Assembly (NCBI GenBank): GCA_947623455.1
Contig: OX392529.1
Span: 57,865,186-57,929,185, forward strand
Direction of reading: 5' to 3'
DNA from: Mimachlamys varia
Lineage: Eukaryota > Mollusca > Bivalvia > Pectinida > Pectinidae
Length of the DNA: 64,000 nucleotides
Part shown: positions 1 to 12,599 of the stretch, piece by piece
Position numbering within the stretch: position 1 is the stretch's first letter
Layout: the number at the start of each line of letters is the position of its first letter
The notes under the pieces: generated by a model
What the model was told of the DNA's origin: nothing
Databases searched by the model: none
The model's input: only the letters and a program-made list of their open reading frames with translations
Translations under genes and position numbers: made by a program

Positions 1-1117
1 ATAAGGATAGATCACTGACATAGGTATTAGGTCAGTTACATAAAAACAAGCAGTTTCGACTGTTGCAAATAATACATTAACATTTTATAGCCACACATTG
101 TATTTCACATAGCGAGCATCAATATGGAGAGACAGAAAAAGTCACTTCATCACATGGTACATAAAACTTCCAAATGCTAGGGATGATCCCATTCATTTGA
201 GAATATTTTTTCAAGCCTTTGCGTTAGGGGCTACTGAAGGTGATATCGAGATACAACGTGAATATCAAATGGAATCAATAATAGCTTTTTAATTATTTAT
301 TTTTTGTTTTGTTAAATAGTAATAACATAGACGAGGATCTAAAATAAATCTTATAAAAGCCGAATTATACTCAGTTAATCAATAATTGATAAGATTATTA
401 CTGGAGATTTATCATTAACCTTATTCAGCTCCATCTAAGCATGTATCTCGTATTAAAACATGTCCCCGGAATAGATTAACGCCGAGGTTTCCGTCAAACA
501 GCCAATAAAGGTTGTGTTCAATGTCGGGATTGTTTAATAATGCATCTTATTTAAACATATCATCAATGCGGAAACGATTAAATCACTAACCACCTGTCTG
601 GGCTTACGACGGCCTTCCCTCAGACGTAAACAACATTCTAACAACTGTATCAACTTGTCCTCATTCTTTTTCATATCAAAGTCATTCGAGTTTATTAATA
701 GATCACAGACGTTGACAGGTGTACAGACATACATTGTACATGTATTAACATTGTACAAGGGATTCGGTAAAGTTATCACAGCCTTTTCTCGTCAAACATT
801 TACAATTAAATGATAATAGGCATAAACATGATACATAGTTATGAATATCAACATCAAATTCAATTTTTCTGGTTGTTTAGATGAAATGATACACATGTTT
901 AACACGTTTAAGTTAACGTCTACCGATCAATCGAGCTACCAAGAAAAAACAAGCTACAAAGTTACTATTACATAAAAAACATTTAAATTGAAATAATGTA
1001 CGCCTTTCACTGAAAAACACATTGACATTCAAACAAAAGAGAACATATTGTTTTACAACATGTCAGTTAGCAATACCAAAACTACAAAAATCAACAAACT
1101 AACGTGTTATTGCCGGC
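1..1117. other. AT-rich region without recognised gene
   Basis: No protein family, RNA gene or repeat was recognised. The open frames are short and of low complexity. The region ends where the 29-bp minisatellite begins. Confidence 0.5.
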
Positions 1118-4100
1118 GGTGATACTGATGCCCAAATACTGATAATGGTTATACTGCCGCCCCAATACTGACGGTGGTTATACTGCCGTCCCAATACTGA
1201 CGCTGGTTATACTGCCGCCCTAGTACTGACGATGGTTATACTGCCGTCTCGGTTATACTACCGCCCCACTACTGACGGTGGTTATACTGCCGCCCAATAC
1301 TTACGATGGTTATACTGCCGCCCCAATACTGACGATGGTTATACTGCCGCCCCAATACTGACGGTGGTTATACTGTCGTCCCAATACTGACGGTGGTTAT
1401 ACTGCCGCTCCAATACTGACGATGGTTATACTGCCGCCCCATTACTGACGGTGGTTATACTGCCGCCCCAGTACTGACGGTGGTTATACTGCCGCCCCAG
1501 TACTGACGGTAGTTATACTGCCGCCCCAATACTGACGGTGGTTATACTGCCGCCCCAGTACTGACGATGGTTATACTGCCGCCCCTATACTGACGGTGGT
1601 TATACTGCCGCCCCAGTACTGACGGTGGTTATACTGCCGTCCCAATACTGACGGTGGTTATACTGCCGCCCCAATACTGACGGTGGTTATACTGCTGCCC
1701 CAATACTGACGGTGGTTATACTGCCGTCTCGGTTATACTACCGCCCCACTACTGACGGTGGTTATACTGCCGCCCAATACTTACGATGGTTATACTGCCG
1801 CCCCAATACTGACGATGGTTATACTGCCGCCCCAATACTGACGGTGGTTATACTGTCGTCCCAATACTGACGGTGGTTATACTGCCGCTCCAATACTGAC
1901 GATGGTTATACTGCCGCCCCATTACTGACGGTGGTTATACTGCCGCCCCAGTACTGACGGTGGTTATACTGCCGCCCCAGTACTGACGGTAGTTATACTG
2001 CCGCCCCAATACTGACGGTGGTTATACTGCCGCCCCAGTACTGACGATGGTTATACTGCCGCCCCTATACTGACGATGGTTATACTGCCGCCCCAGTACT
2101 GACGGTGGTTATACTGCCGTCCCAATACTGACGGTGGTTATACTGCCGCCCCAATACTGACGGTGGTTATACTGCTGCCCCAATACTGACGGTGGTTATA
2201 CTGCCGCCCCAGTATTGACGGCGGTTATACTGCCGCCCCAGTACTGATGGCGGTTATACTGCATCCCCAGTACTGACGGCGGTTATACTGCCGCCCCAAT
2301 ACTGACGGTGGTTATACTGCTGCCCCAATACTGACGGTGGTTATACTGCCGCCCCAATACTGACGGTGGTTATACTGCCGCCCCAGTATTGACGGCGGTT
2401 ATACTGCCGCCCCAGTACTGACGGTGGTTATACTGCCTCCCAAGTACTGACGGCGGTTATACTGCCGCCCCAATACTGACAGCAGTTATACTGCCGTTCC
2501 AGTACTGACGGTGGTTATACTGCCGCCCCAGTACTGACGGCGGTTATACTGCCGCCCCAGTACTGACTGTGGTTATACTGCCGCCCCAGTACTGACGGCG
2601 GTTATACTGCCGCCCACGTACTGACGGTGGTTATATTGTCGCCCCAGTACTGACGGTGGTTACACAGCCGCCCCAATACTGACGATGGTTATACTGCCGC
2701 CCCAATACTGACGGTGGTTATATTGTCGCCCCAATAATAACGGTGGTTATACTGCCGCCCCAATACTGACGGCGGCTATACTGCCGCCCTAATACTGACG
2801 ATGGTTATACTGCCGCCCCAGTACTGACGGTGGTTATACTGCCGCCCTGGTACTGACGGTGGTTATATTGTCGCCCCAATACTGACGGTGGTTTTATTGT
2901 CGCCCCAATACTGACGGTGGTTATACTGCCGCCCCAATACTGACGGTGGTTATACTGCCGCCCCAATACTGACGGTGGTTATACTGCCGCCCCAATACTG
3001 AAGGTGGTTATACTGCCGCCCCAATACTGACGGTGGTTATACTGCCGCCCCAATACTGACGGTGGTTATATTGTCGCCCCAATACTGACGGTGGTTATAT
3101 TGTCGCCCCAATACTGACGGTGGTTATATTGTCGCCCCAGTACTGACGGTGATTATACTGCCGCCCCAATACTGACGATGGTTATACTGCCGCCCCGGTA
3201 CTGACGGCGGTTATACTGCCGTCCCAATACAGACGATGGTTATACTGCCGCCCCAATACTGACGGTGGTTATACTGACGCCCCAATACTGACGGTGGTTA
3301 TACTGCCGCCCCAATACTGACGGTGGTTATATTGTCGCCCCAATACTGACGGTGGTTATACTGCCGCCCCAGTACTGACGGTGGTTATATTGTCGCCCCA
3401 ATACTGACGGTGGTTTTATTGTCGCCCCAATACTGACGGTGGTTATATTGTCGCCCCAGTACTGACGGTGGTTATACTGCCTCCCCAATACTGACGATGG
3501 TTATACTGCCGCCCCGGTACCGACGGCGGTTATACTGCCGCCCCAATATTGACGATGGTTATACTTCCGCCCCAATACTGACGGTGGTTATACTGCCGCC
3601 CCAATACTGACGGTGGTTATACTGCCGCCCCAAATACTGACGGTGGTTATACTGCCGCCCCAATACTGACGATGGTTATACCGCCGCCCCAATACTGACT
3701 GCGGTTATACTGCCGCCCCAATACTGACGGCGGTTATACTGCCGCCCTAGTACTGACGGTGGTTATATTGTCGCCCCATTACTGACGGTGGTTATACTGC
3801 CGCCCCAATACTGACGGTGGTTATACTGCCGCCCCAGTACTGACGGCGGTTATACTGCCGCCCCAGCACTGACGATGGTTATACTGCCGCCCCAATACTG
3901 ACGGTGGTTATACTGCCGCCCCAATAATGACGGTGGTTATACTGCCGCCCTATTACTGGCGGCGGTTATACTGTCGCCCCGGTACTGACGGTGGTCATAC
4001 TGTCGCCCCAATACTGACTGTGGTTATACTGCCGTTCCAGTACTGACGGTGGTTATACTGCCACCCCAATACTGACGGTGGTTATACTGCCGTCCCAATA

Positions 4101-5776
4101 CTGACGGCGGTAATACTGCCGCCCCAGTACTGACGGTGGTTAAACTGTCGCCCCAATACTGACGATGGTTATACTGCCGCACTTGTACTGGCGGCGGTTA
4201 TACCGCCACCCCAATACTGACGGTGGTTATACTGTCGTCCCAATACTGACGGTGGTTATACTGCCGCCCCAATACTGACGGTGGTTATACTGCCGCTCCA
4301 ATACTGACGATGGTTATACTGCCGCCCCAATACTTACGATGGTTATACTGCCGCCCCAATACTGACGATGGTTATACTGCCGCCCCAATACTGACGGTGG
4401 TTATACTGTCGTCCCAATACTGACGGTGGTTATACTGCCGCCCAATACTTACAATGGTTATACTGCCGCCCCAATACTGACGATGGTTATACTGCCGCCC
4501 CAATACTGACGGTGGTTATACTGTCGTCCCAATACTGACGGTGGTTATACTGCCGCCCCAATACTGACGATGGTTATACTGCCGCCCCAATACTGACGAT
4601 GGTTATACTGCCGTCCCAATGCTGACGCTAGTTATACTGCCGCCCAATACTGACGATGGTTATACTGCCGCCCCAATACTGACGATGGTTATACTGCCGC
4701 CCCAATACTGACGATGGTTATACTGCCGCCCCAATTCTGACGGCGGTTATACTGCCGCCCAAATACTGACGATGTTTATACTGCCGCCCCAGTACTGACG
4801 GCGGTTATACTGCCGCCCCAATACTGACGATGGTTATACTGCTGCCCCAATACTGACGGTGGTTATACTGCCACCCCAATACTGACGGCGGTTATACTGC
4901 CGCCCCAATACTGACGGCGGTTATACTGCCGCCCCAATACTGACGATGGTTATACTGCCGCCCCAGTACTGACGGCGGTTATACTGCCGCCCCAATACTG
5001 ACGGTGGTTATACTGCCGCCCCAGTACTGACACTGGTTAAACTGTCGCCCCAATACTGACGATTGTTATACTGCCGCCCTACTACTGACGATTGTTATAC
5101 TGCCGCCCCAATACTGACGGTGGTTATACTGTCGTCCCAATACTGACGGTGGTTATACTGCCGCCCCAATACTGACGATGGTTATACTGCCGCCCCAATA
5201 CTGACGATGGTTATACTGCCGTCCCAATGCTGACGCTAGTTATACTGCCGCCCAATACTGACGATGGTTATACTGCCGCCCCAATACTGACGATGGTTAT
5301 ACTGCCGCCCCAATACTGACGATGGTTATACTGCCGCCCCAATTCTGACGGCGGTTATACTGCCGCCCAAATACTGACGATGTTTATACTGCCGCCCCAG
5401 TACTGACGGCGGTTATACTGCCGCCCCAATACTGACGATGGTTATACTGCTGCCCCAATACTGACGGTGGTTATACTGCCACCCCAATACTGACGGCGGT
5501 TATACTGCCGCCCCAATACTGACGGCGGTTATACTGCCGCCCCAATACTGACGATGGTTATACTGCCGCCCCAGTACTGACGGCGGTTATACTGCCGCCC
5601 CAATACTGACGGTGGTTATACTGCCGCCCCAGTACTGACACTGGTTAAACTGTCGCCCCAATACTGACGATTGTTATACTGCCGCCCTACTACTGACGAT
5701 TGTTATACTGCCGCCCCAGTACTGACGGTGGTTATACTGCCGTCCCAATACTGACGGTGTTTATACTGCCGCCCTA
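1118..5776. repeat. 29-bp minisatellite, about 160 copies
   Basis: Head-to-tail units of 29 bp contain the segments CCCCAATACTGACGGTGG and TTATACTGCCG. Common substitutions are AATACTG/AGTACTG, GGTGG/GATGG/GGCGG and CTGCCG/TTGTCG. A few units are 28 bp. Each unit can pair GGYGG with CCGCC across an 8-nt loop. Two higher-order duplications are visible: about 1241-1720 recurs 480 bp downstream with almost no changes, and a block near 4613 recurs 608 bp downstream. Because 29 is not a multiple of 3 and TGA/TAC phases shift, no sustained open frame exists. There are no unique spacers, so this is not a CRISPR array. Confidence 0.97.
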
Positions 5777-5814
5777 TAGAAGGGGGGTTTTTGCTTAAAT
5801 TTTATAATATTTTA

Positions 5815-5965
5815 AGCTACACGAAAAGGCGAAATGACGAAAAGGCGAGAAAAATACTAGTAACGCGAAAAGGCAAATATTTTTCAAGAACAAACGGCGC
5901 CTTTTCGTGTTCATTTTCTCGCCTTTTCGCGTAAAAAAATTACGCGAAAAGGCGAGATGGCAGAA
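5815..5965. repeat. Cluster of direct and inverted CGAAAAGGCG motifs
   Basis: At least six copies of a CGAAAAGGCG-like word occur within 150 bp, some direct (near 5822, 5836, 5866 and 5943) and some inverted (CGCCTTTTCG near 5898 and 5930). Neighbouring inverted copies can pair into hairpins. An open frame on the minus strand across this stretch is only a by-product of the repeats. The role is unknown. Confidence 0.7.
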
Positions 5966-6074
5966 ATCAGCCACCATACTTAGCTGACTTGTTTTTGTTT
6001 TCTTGCGAGGCTGAATTTGTGGAAGAGCTAACCAGGACTGGTAACAAAAACCTTTTAATTTCACTTTCAAATCT

Positions 6075-6790
6075 ATCGACGAAGTTTGCGACCACGTCGA
6101 TCGTATATACCCTTCTGAACTTGAAATAAAGGACACAACGGACTCTTCTACATCAGCTGCTTATCTCGATCTCTCCTTAAACTACGACCAACATGGACAG
6201 TATACAACTAAGCTATACGATAAACGTAATGATTTTAATATTCCGATCGTGAACTTTCCATTTCTTGATAGTAACATCTCCAACCTATGGTGTTTACATG
6301 TCGCAGTTGACTCGATATTCTAAGGCTTGCCCTAAATATCGGGATTTTCGTGATCGATGTCGTCTGCTGACAAACAAACTAACAACACAAGGATCCGAGA
6401 GATGCAGGTTGATCAGTACTATGGGCAAGTTTTATGGTCGCCATCTTTGTCTCATTGAGGAATATTCTGTATCTTTAAGTGATATGGAGATGGACGTTTG
6501 TGAGTATGCTCATTAGTGTGTTTACTTGTGATTGACAATGATACTCGGTTCTCATTTTAAAAACTTGATGTTTACATGGATATGACAAAGATTCACATGG
6601 CGGGTGTCGTCGATGAAGCAGGAGACACTTACTCTTCCGGAACACCTGGTCGTATTCTCTTGTACTTTTACAAGGGTCTCCATGTAAATATTTCCTTTGT
6701 TCATATTTTGCCACTGGTTTAATCGATTTTGAGTTTGGCTTATGATTTTGTTAACGCTTCGGTATTCTCGTATTTATTGTCATGACATAA
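6075..6790 (+). pseudogene. Retroelement reverse-transcriptase C-terminal tail, copy 1 (broken)
   Basis: Translation from about 6091 reads DHVDRIYPSELEIKDTTDSS, then SAAYLDL, TTKLYDKRNDFN and PIVNFPFLDSNI. This is the tail found after the reverse transcriptase core in a retroelement family common in invertebrate genomes. I recall the family from its conserved YDKRDDF-FPIVNFPF stretch but cannot place its clade. Relative to the copy at 16277, 8 bases are missing just after the DSNI codons, which shifts the frame. The remainder (MSQLTRYSKACPKYRDF, then GKFYGRHLCLIEEYSVSLSD) is in another frame up to the stop at 6514-6516. A conserved 3' untranslated tail follows and ends near 6785 at the same point as the other copies. 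The 5' end is truncated, which is typical of target-primed retrotransposition. Confidence 0.75.
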
Positions 6791-6799
6791 AAAGCATGT

Positions 6800-9040
6800 A
6801 CATGTAGCAATCACTTTCAACTGTGAACAATTGGCATATTATTCAGCTCTTGCAAATAGTTGGACGTGCCAAATGGACAGTTTTTTTATCTTTAAAGTGG
6901 ATTAAGAGGTTAATAATTGATATTTATAAGATATGTCGTGACAGGAAATTGATTGATTGATAGCAAGGCGTCAACAAATTGTCACTGAAACGTGTTGAAA
7001 TTGCTGAATCTTGAATGACGTATACGCATCTGTCCTGTTTCGTGGCGATACTAACAATATCAAACATGAACTCTCATTACTATGAATAAGATCAAAATAT
7101 GTTTTTTTCCGCTTTTCAATTTTAATTCCCCATCAAAATATAAAGGTGCCAGGGTTGGAGATCTCTGGAGTCAGCTCATTGACATTTTTGGTGAATTACT
7201 GCAGGAGGGATCTTATTCTTCGTTCTTTCTTACATTCTTAAAAATATGTTTCTATTAAATTGAAAATGGACAAATGCAGTTTTTCATTTTCCACCCGAAA
7301 TGTGTTATGGCCTCTGAGTAACTGGTGTGACGTTTCTGTAAGTTACCAAATTCGTCAATACTTGTGTTTTTATGAATAACATGCTTGTTAAAACACTTGT
7401 ACATATTTGTACATGTATTATCATATGGCGCTATTTCCCGAGTATTGTCACTTCTGCAAATTCCCTTTGTAAAATCGGTAAAGTTTTCGACCAATTTTGA
7501 ATTTGTCATTCACATACAATGTATAAATAATATATATTTTCTACTGTTAACATTTTTTTCCTTTGATTACAAAATTACCATTGTGCCGGAAAACAAGAAG
7601 AGTGAAAATAAAACTATCCGGGGCAAAAAAGGCGAACGTTATCACTATTCAATAAGTGGAATTAACGTTTTTTCGATGAAAATATATATTTGACAATCTC
7701 TACTTAGTTTGTCATTATTTCTTGAATAAATATTGTTTCAAAATGATTTACTGAATTTCGAAAAATATTGTTTTTATACACGAGCAAGGGTCACACAGAC
7801 AAAAACAGATCGTGTTTCACAGGATGAAATCATCCCAGAGAAGTCCCTCAGTAGCGTCTCCTAGTTTACCGGATGCTTCACGTTTTACTGTGGTCAGTTG
7901 GCCGTGAAGGCTATTGACATCAGATTGAGTCACAGGATGAATGTACTGATTCCAATATGAAGCTTTGGTTGTACCGTGATAAATTTTATTTTCAAAAACA
8001 ACTCTTTAGAGACCAATCATTTTGCAGATTGTCTTTGAAACCTTAAATCAATGTGCAGACTTGGGTATATTTGTCGCCAACCGTCGTAAAACATGGGGTT
8101 TATAAAGCGCTTCTCTTTGTAAGAAAAATCCAAACACTAGTGTTAAAAGCTGCAGGATTGTTCTGCCGAAATAGCAGATAAGGTGAAGCGTCTTGTTGAA
8201 TGTGACAATTGAAAAGCGTGAGATAGATAGTGGTCCCTTGTCGTCACTGCCTACAATCGATACAAACATCCTCCGGCACCAGAGTTTCTCCAGTTCGCTG
8301 TGATAATGTAACCGAGAAAGCAGACGACCGTCGACAATAAATGCATCCGTTTTTACCGCCAATCTTCTCATCATTGCGAAAATGTCAGGCAGCCAAAGAT
8401 CTCAACTTTGTTTAACACTACTTTAGTTTACATTCTATACCAGAACGCCTCATTTGTACCATATAGAATGTAATAAATCCTTCAGACCCCATGCTCCTCT
8501 TTTCAACTCATTAGCATACTAAATCACCTTGCACAAATAAACAGACATGTCATTTATTATGTGAAATAGAAGACAACTCACTTGACAATTACAGTGCTTG
8601 CATTCTTACACTTGTACACGTAGACAATTTAACAAACTATTTGACTCGCGAAAGTTCGACTTGAGGAAACAACCACTCGCTCTTCTTGCTACAGAAATGT
8701 AGAGGTATGTCTTGTACCTCTGAGGTAAGTTCTATAAACTCAATCGTTCCTACACGCAGCTGTTCCCAACGATCACGACAACCTTAACTTTGTCTACATT
8801 ACAGAAAACAAAATCAAACTGAAATAAAAACAAATGTAAGTAATAAGCGAACTTGGTGGGTAGGGATCGCACAGGGATCACACCAAACACATGCCCTGTA
8901 TGTTTGATATCTTCCCACTGACTATTCTTTTTTTGTTTTTATTTTTCAGAGATTTATCATAAGTAAATATTTACAACACATGCTCACTTGCATTCCTACT
9001 CACATACATAATTCTTCATCTTTAGCAATACATTAACATC
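6800..9040. other. Intergenic region, no recognised gene
   Basis: Several 80-110 codon frames exist, including a minus frame at 8048-8374 and an open minus frame around 7815-7990. None matches a family I know, and none has a clear start, splice-site or codon-bias context. They may be remnants of old exons or elements, but this cannot be shown. Confidence 0.4.
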
Positions 9041-9055
9041 AACATCATGGTATAT

Positions 9056-9133
9056 TGCAATATCCTCATCTTCGAACATCCTCATCATCATCCTTATCAT
9101 CATCATCCTTATCACCATCATCCTCGTCCATAT

Positions 9134-9164
<31 letters not shown>

Positions 9165-9530
9165 AGCAGCACATCTTACAATCATCACCATCATCCACCG
9201 TTTACATCTCCATCTTCAAAAATAAGATCATTCTTTTCATCCTCGCAATACCATCATCATCATGAAATAAATAATCATCATCATAGCATCACTATATCAT
9301 CATCATCAAGGCACAATAACCATAATCTTTATACCACTGTATCATTATCACTATGACACCATACCCATTACCACCACCACAATACATCACCATCATCATA
9401 ACATTGATGTGATATCATCGTCATCCTCGTCAACATCATCATAACATCACCATGACATCATCATCACCATACCATCGAGGACATCCTCATCATCCTCATT
9501 ATCATCATGGCATTGCTACAAGTATCACTC
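9056..9530. repeat. Imperfect (CAT/ATC)n microsatellite
   Basis: A long stretch is dominated by CAT, ATC and CAC triplets, with an (CAG)n island at about 9151-9170. The histidine-rich frame starting at 9047 is only a translation of this repeat. Confidence 0.9.
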
Positions 9531-9556
9531 ATAATCACACTCTTACACTCATAGAC

Positions 9557-9597
9557 TCACACACACACACCCAACTGTAAAACATGTAGATAGACTA

Positions 9598-9637
<40 letters not shown>

Positions 9638-9725
9638 ACACACACACACAGGAGAGAGGGGGAGAGAGAAAGAGAGACAGGCATAGAAAGACAGACATAG
9701 AGATTAGAGAGACAGACAGAGACAC
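9557..9725. repeat. (CA)n followed by (GA/GACA)n microsatellites
   Basis: CA dinucleotides run from about 9557 to 9650, with the densest block at 9599-9650. They pass directly into a GA-rich stretch with GAGA and GACA units up to about 9725. It is a compound purine/pyrimidine-alternating and homopurine tract. Confidence 0.9.
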
Positions 9726-9900
9726 TGTGCTAGAGATGATATTGCATTATGTTTTTTTTTATAGATATCAGTTACATATGTACAGGATCTGATGGGAACA
9801 TTTATTCTTCAATTCCAAAAACAAATAAATATTAAATAATCTAATCATATGTAATCCAGGTTCTTGATAAGACTAAGATAATAACATTACATAGTTGTAT

Positions 9901-11757
9901 TTAGACGCTGGCTATTTCTAATAGTTTTTTCCATTTTCTCCAATCACTTTCATGTTTCTGTTGTGCATGCTCTCCTTGGCTGTTAGCAATGTATTTTTGA
10001 CATATGTAGTAATCTTTGATATTATTAATTAGAGCAACAGGATTTAAACTTTTATGTAGACATCTTATTTTGTATATATAAAATTTAATCAGAATTAGAA
10101 TAACATTATCTATCTTGTTACCAATTACATTCTCATTATTTACAAAAAAGCCAAAAATAAATCTTTTTTTATTAAATAAGAATGAGTTTCCTGACATTCC
10201 CCTATAACATGAACTATTATTTCTCTCTCCAAATTACAAAGCATACAAATTGGACTATCAGCTAAACCTGCTTTAAATAAGAATGTATTTGTTGTTAAAA
10301 AATAGTGTATTATCCTTTACTGGAACCATTGTAGTCTTGAGTTTCTTGTAACCCTGAAGGGAATGTTATAAATATCAGCCCTGTTCAAATCAACATCTTC
10401 AAACAATTTATCCCATTTTTTCTACCTGTAGAAATAAGTGATTTTTTATCATAAGATTATACAAATCTTAACATCCTTTTGCTTTTCTCATGAAAAGAAG
10501 AATATTAGTAGGAATTGTCGGGTAAACTATAGGCTGTTTATCAAAGTCACAACTAGCTTTCTGTATAAATAATTTAATTGCAGAAATTACCCCATGATAT
10601 TGAAGAAAGTTTGTATTTACCCGGTAAGTCTCTGTGAATTCTTGAAATGAATAAAATGATAAAGAGTTAAGGTCCTTAACCAGGTCATTTACTATTGTTA
10701 CCCCTTTATTGTACCAGGCCTTGCAAAAAATAGTCCTTTTCCCAATAGTAAAATCTCTATTGTACCAAAGTGGCATTTTCAAGAAGACCTTCTCCTTTAA
10801 TTTTCTTACCTGATCAGAATCATTAACTCTTAGCCATGCTTTAAACACATCCTTCCAAAATTTGTTTTTACAATTATTATGACAGTCCTGAATAAATGCA
10901 TCCCCACATGTAGATAATTTATGTAAGTCAATGTAGGTATTAACAATGAGTTGCCACTTAGCTGATTTCTGATATAACCTTCTGATCCAGCCAAGTTTTA
11001 ACGAGTCAATAAAATAACGTATATTGACCATTTTTAGACCCCCCTCACAATAACTCTGAGTTATGATATCTCTCTTAATTTTGTCAACCTTACTATTCCA
11101 CAAAAGTTATAGAGAATAAAGTTAAGGTTTTGCAAAAAGTGTTCATCAGGATTTGGTATGGATATAAAAAGATTATTTAATTGTGATAATAGCAGAGATT
11201 TTATTAGAACCATTCTACCAATAGGTGTTAGTGGTCTTCTACTCAGTCTTAATAAGAATTTTTAGTTTAATTTATTTTTTATCGAAGTTTAATTTTGGAA
11301 TTTCATGTAGATTCACACTAAAATCTATTCCTAGTAGTGTAAATTTAGACCTTCCCCATTGTAAATTTAATTCAGGTAGAAAAGTGTCATTACTGTAAAT
11401 TTTACTTCCTATCCAGACCACCTGAGTTTTATCAACATTAAGTTTCAGTCCAGATATTTTTGAAAAGGTATTCAGCTCGACAATAGATTCTTTCAGTGAT
11501 AATTCGGATCCATCAAGTATAAGAGTGGTGTCATCAGCATACTGTGAAATGAGTATAGGACAATTGTTCACAGCTATACCCTTTATCTTGTCGTTGTTTC
11601 TAAATCGAATTCCTAATATCTCAACACACCACTGACTATTTTTATTAAACATGTGAATAAGAAGTTTTACTATAGCCAATACAATGCATAAAGTATAGAA
11701 TTGTTTTCTCAAAGCAGAAACTATCGACTCTTCAACAAGTACAGATTCGCGCTGCAA
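9901..11757 (-). pseudogene. L1/Tx1-like LINE, ORF2 reverse transcriptase 3' half (decayed)
   Basis: On the minus strand the open pieces line up as one reverse transcriptase C-terminal half. The order is CVEILGIRFRNNDKIKG, then the catalytic box SQYADDTTLILDG (about 11527-11541), then FSKISGLKLNVDKTQVVWIG. A frame change leads into SRRPLTPIGRMVLIKSLLL (about 11200), then NSKVDKIKRDII and GGLKMVNIRYF (11103-10468). A final tail piece ends at the stop at 9901. This order and wording fit the L1/Tx1 group of non-LTR retrotransposons. The element is 5'-truncated near 11650, where it resembles the sequence at 20090-20200 of the larger copy. At least two frameshifts show it is dead. It has no coding role now. 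Confidence 0.85.
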
Positions 11758-12445
11758 ATGGTATCAAATAAAAATGAAACAACCACAGACTAAATGTCCG
11801 GAAAAGCAAGCTGTAAACATTCTTCCCAGGAAAGTTACTGTACCTGATGAAACTGACCGGTGTGTCCTTAACATCACATGGCACGGAATCGTGCACGTTT
11901 AAACTACATAACCTCGGCCAGAAGTTGTGTGTATCGGCCAGATATGTGAATGTTTTATATTCATGCTGGCACCACACGCATATTATTTTCCTTTTCCCCA
12001 CTCTGAGTGCATCCGGACAGGAATCGCTGTATACCAGATTTGTGTTATACAGCTCTGGGCCAAGTTGTTCAAACGGTGATAAGTTTAATCAGTGATTAGC
12101 GCAATTTTTCAGTATTCTATAGCTTTAAAATGAAACCATATCTTTAGTTACAACTTTGCAGATATGTAATATCTAATAGCATACAAGATTGTAAGTTTTT
12201 ACCATGTATACTGACAGAATTATTTCAGCTTGAAAAATATCGTTAAAAAGTGATTAATCGTATCACCCTTTGAGCAACTTGCCCTAGTGGTACATTGTAT
12301 ATCAAATGCTAAATGAAGCCGTTCTCCCTTTCTACCTATAATGATTCGAATAACAGATTGGTGTACTGTTGCATGTCGTACGTGCACCCTATTTATTTAT
12401 CAAATGAGATTGTAATTGTTTTATTAACTTAAAAAATGACCCCTC

Positions 12446-12592
12446 TAAACCCTATAAGCTTTGCTATGTTATCTATCGGTTAGCACATAAACCCTATAAG
12501 CTTTGCTATGTTATCTAACGGATAGTACATAAACCCGATAAGCTTTGCTATGCTATCTAACGGTTAGCAAGTAAACCCTATAAGCTTTGTTA
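12446..12592. repeat. 42-bp tandem repeat, about 3.5 copies
   Basis: Units start AAACCCTATAAGCTTTGCTA and continue through TGTTATCTAWCGGWTAGYACAT. Three complete units and one partial unit follow one another with few substitutions. The unit is unrelated to the 42-bp array near the right end of the window. Confidence 0.9.
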
Positions 12593-12599
12593 TGAAAAT

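Noticed and set aside
1118..5776. CRISPR array
   Set aside because: Regular 29-bp repeats are present, but units abut without unique spacers, no cas genes exist and the genome is animal. The same applies to the 50-bp and 42-bp arrays.
8048..8374. 108-codon open frame on the minus strand
   Set aside because: I considered an exon of an unknown gene, but no motif, flanking splice signals or family wording could be recognised.
9047..9265. Histidine/glutamine-rich 72-codon protein
   Set aside because: It is the translation of a CAT/CAC/CAG microsatellite with no conserved domain.
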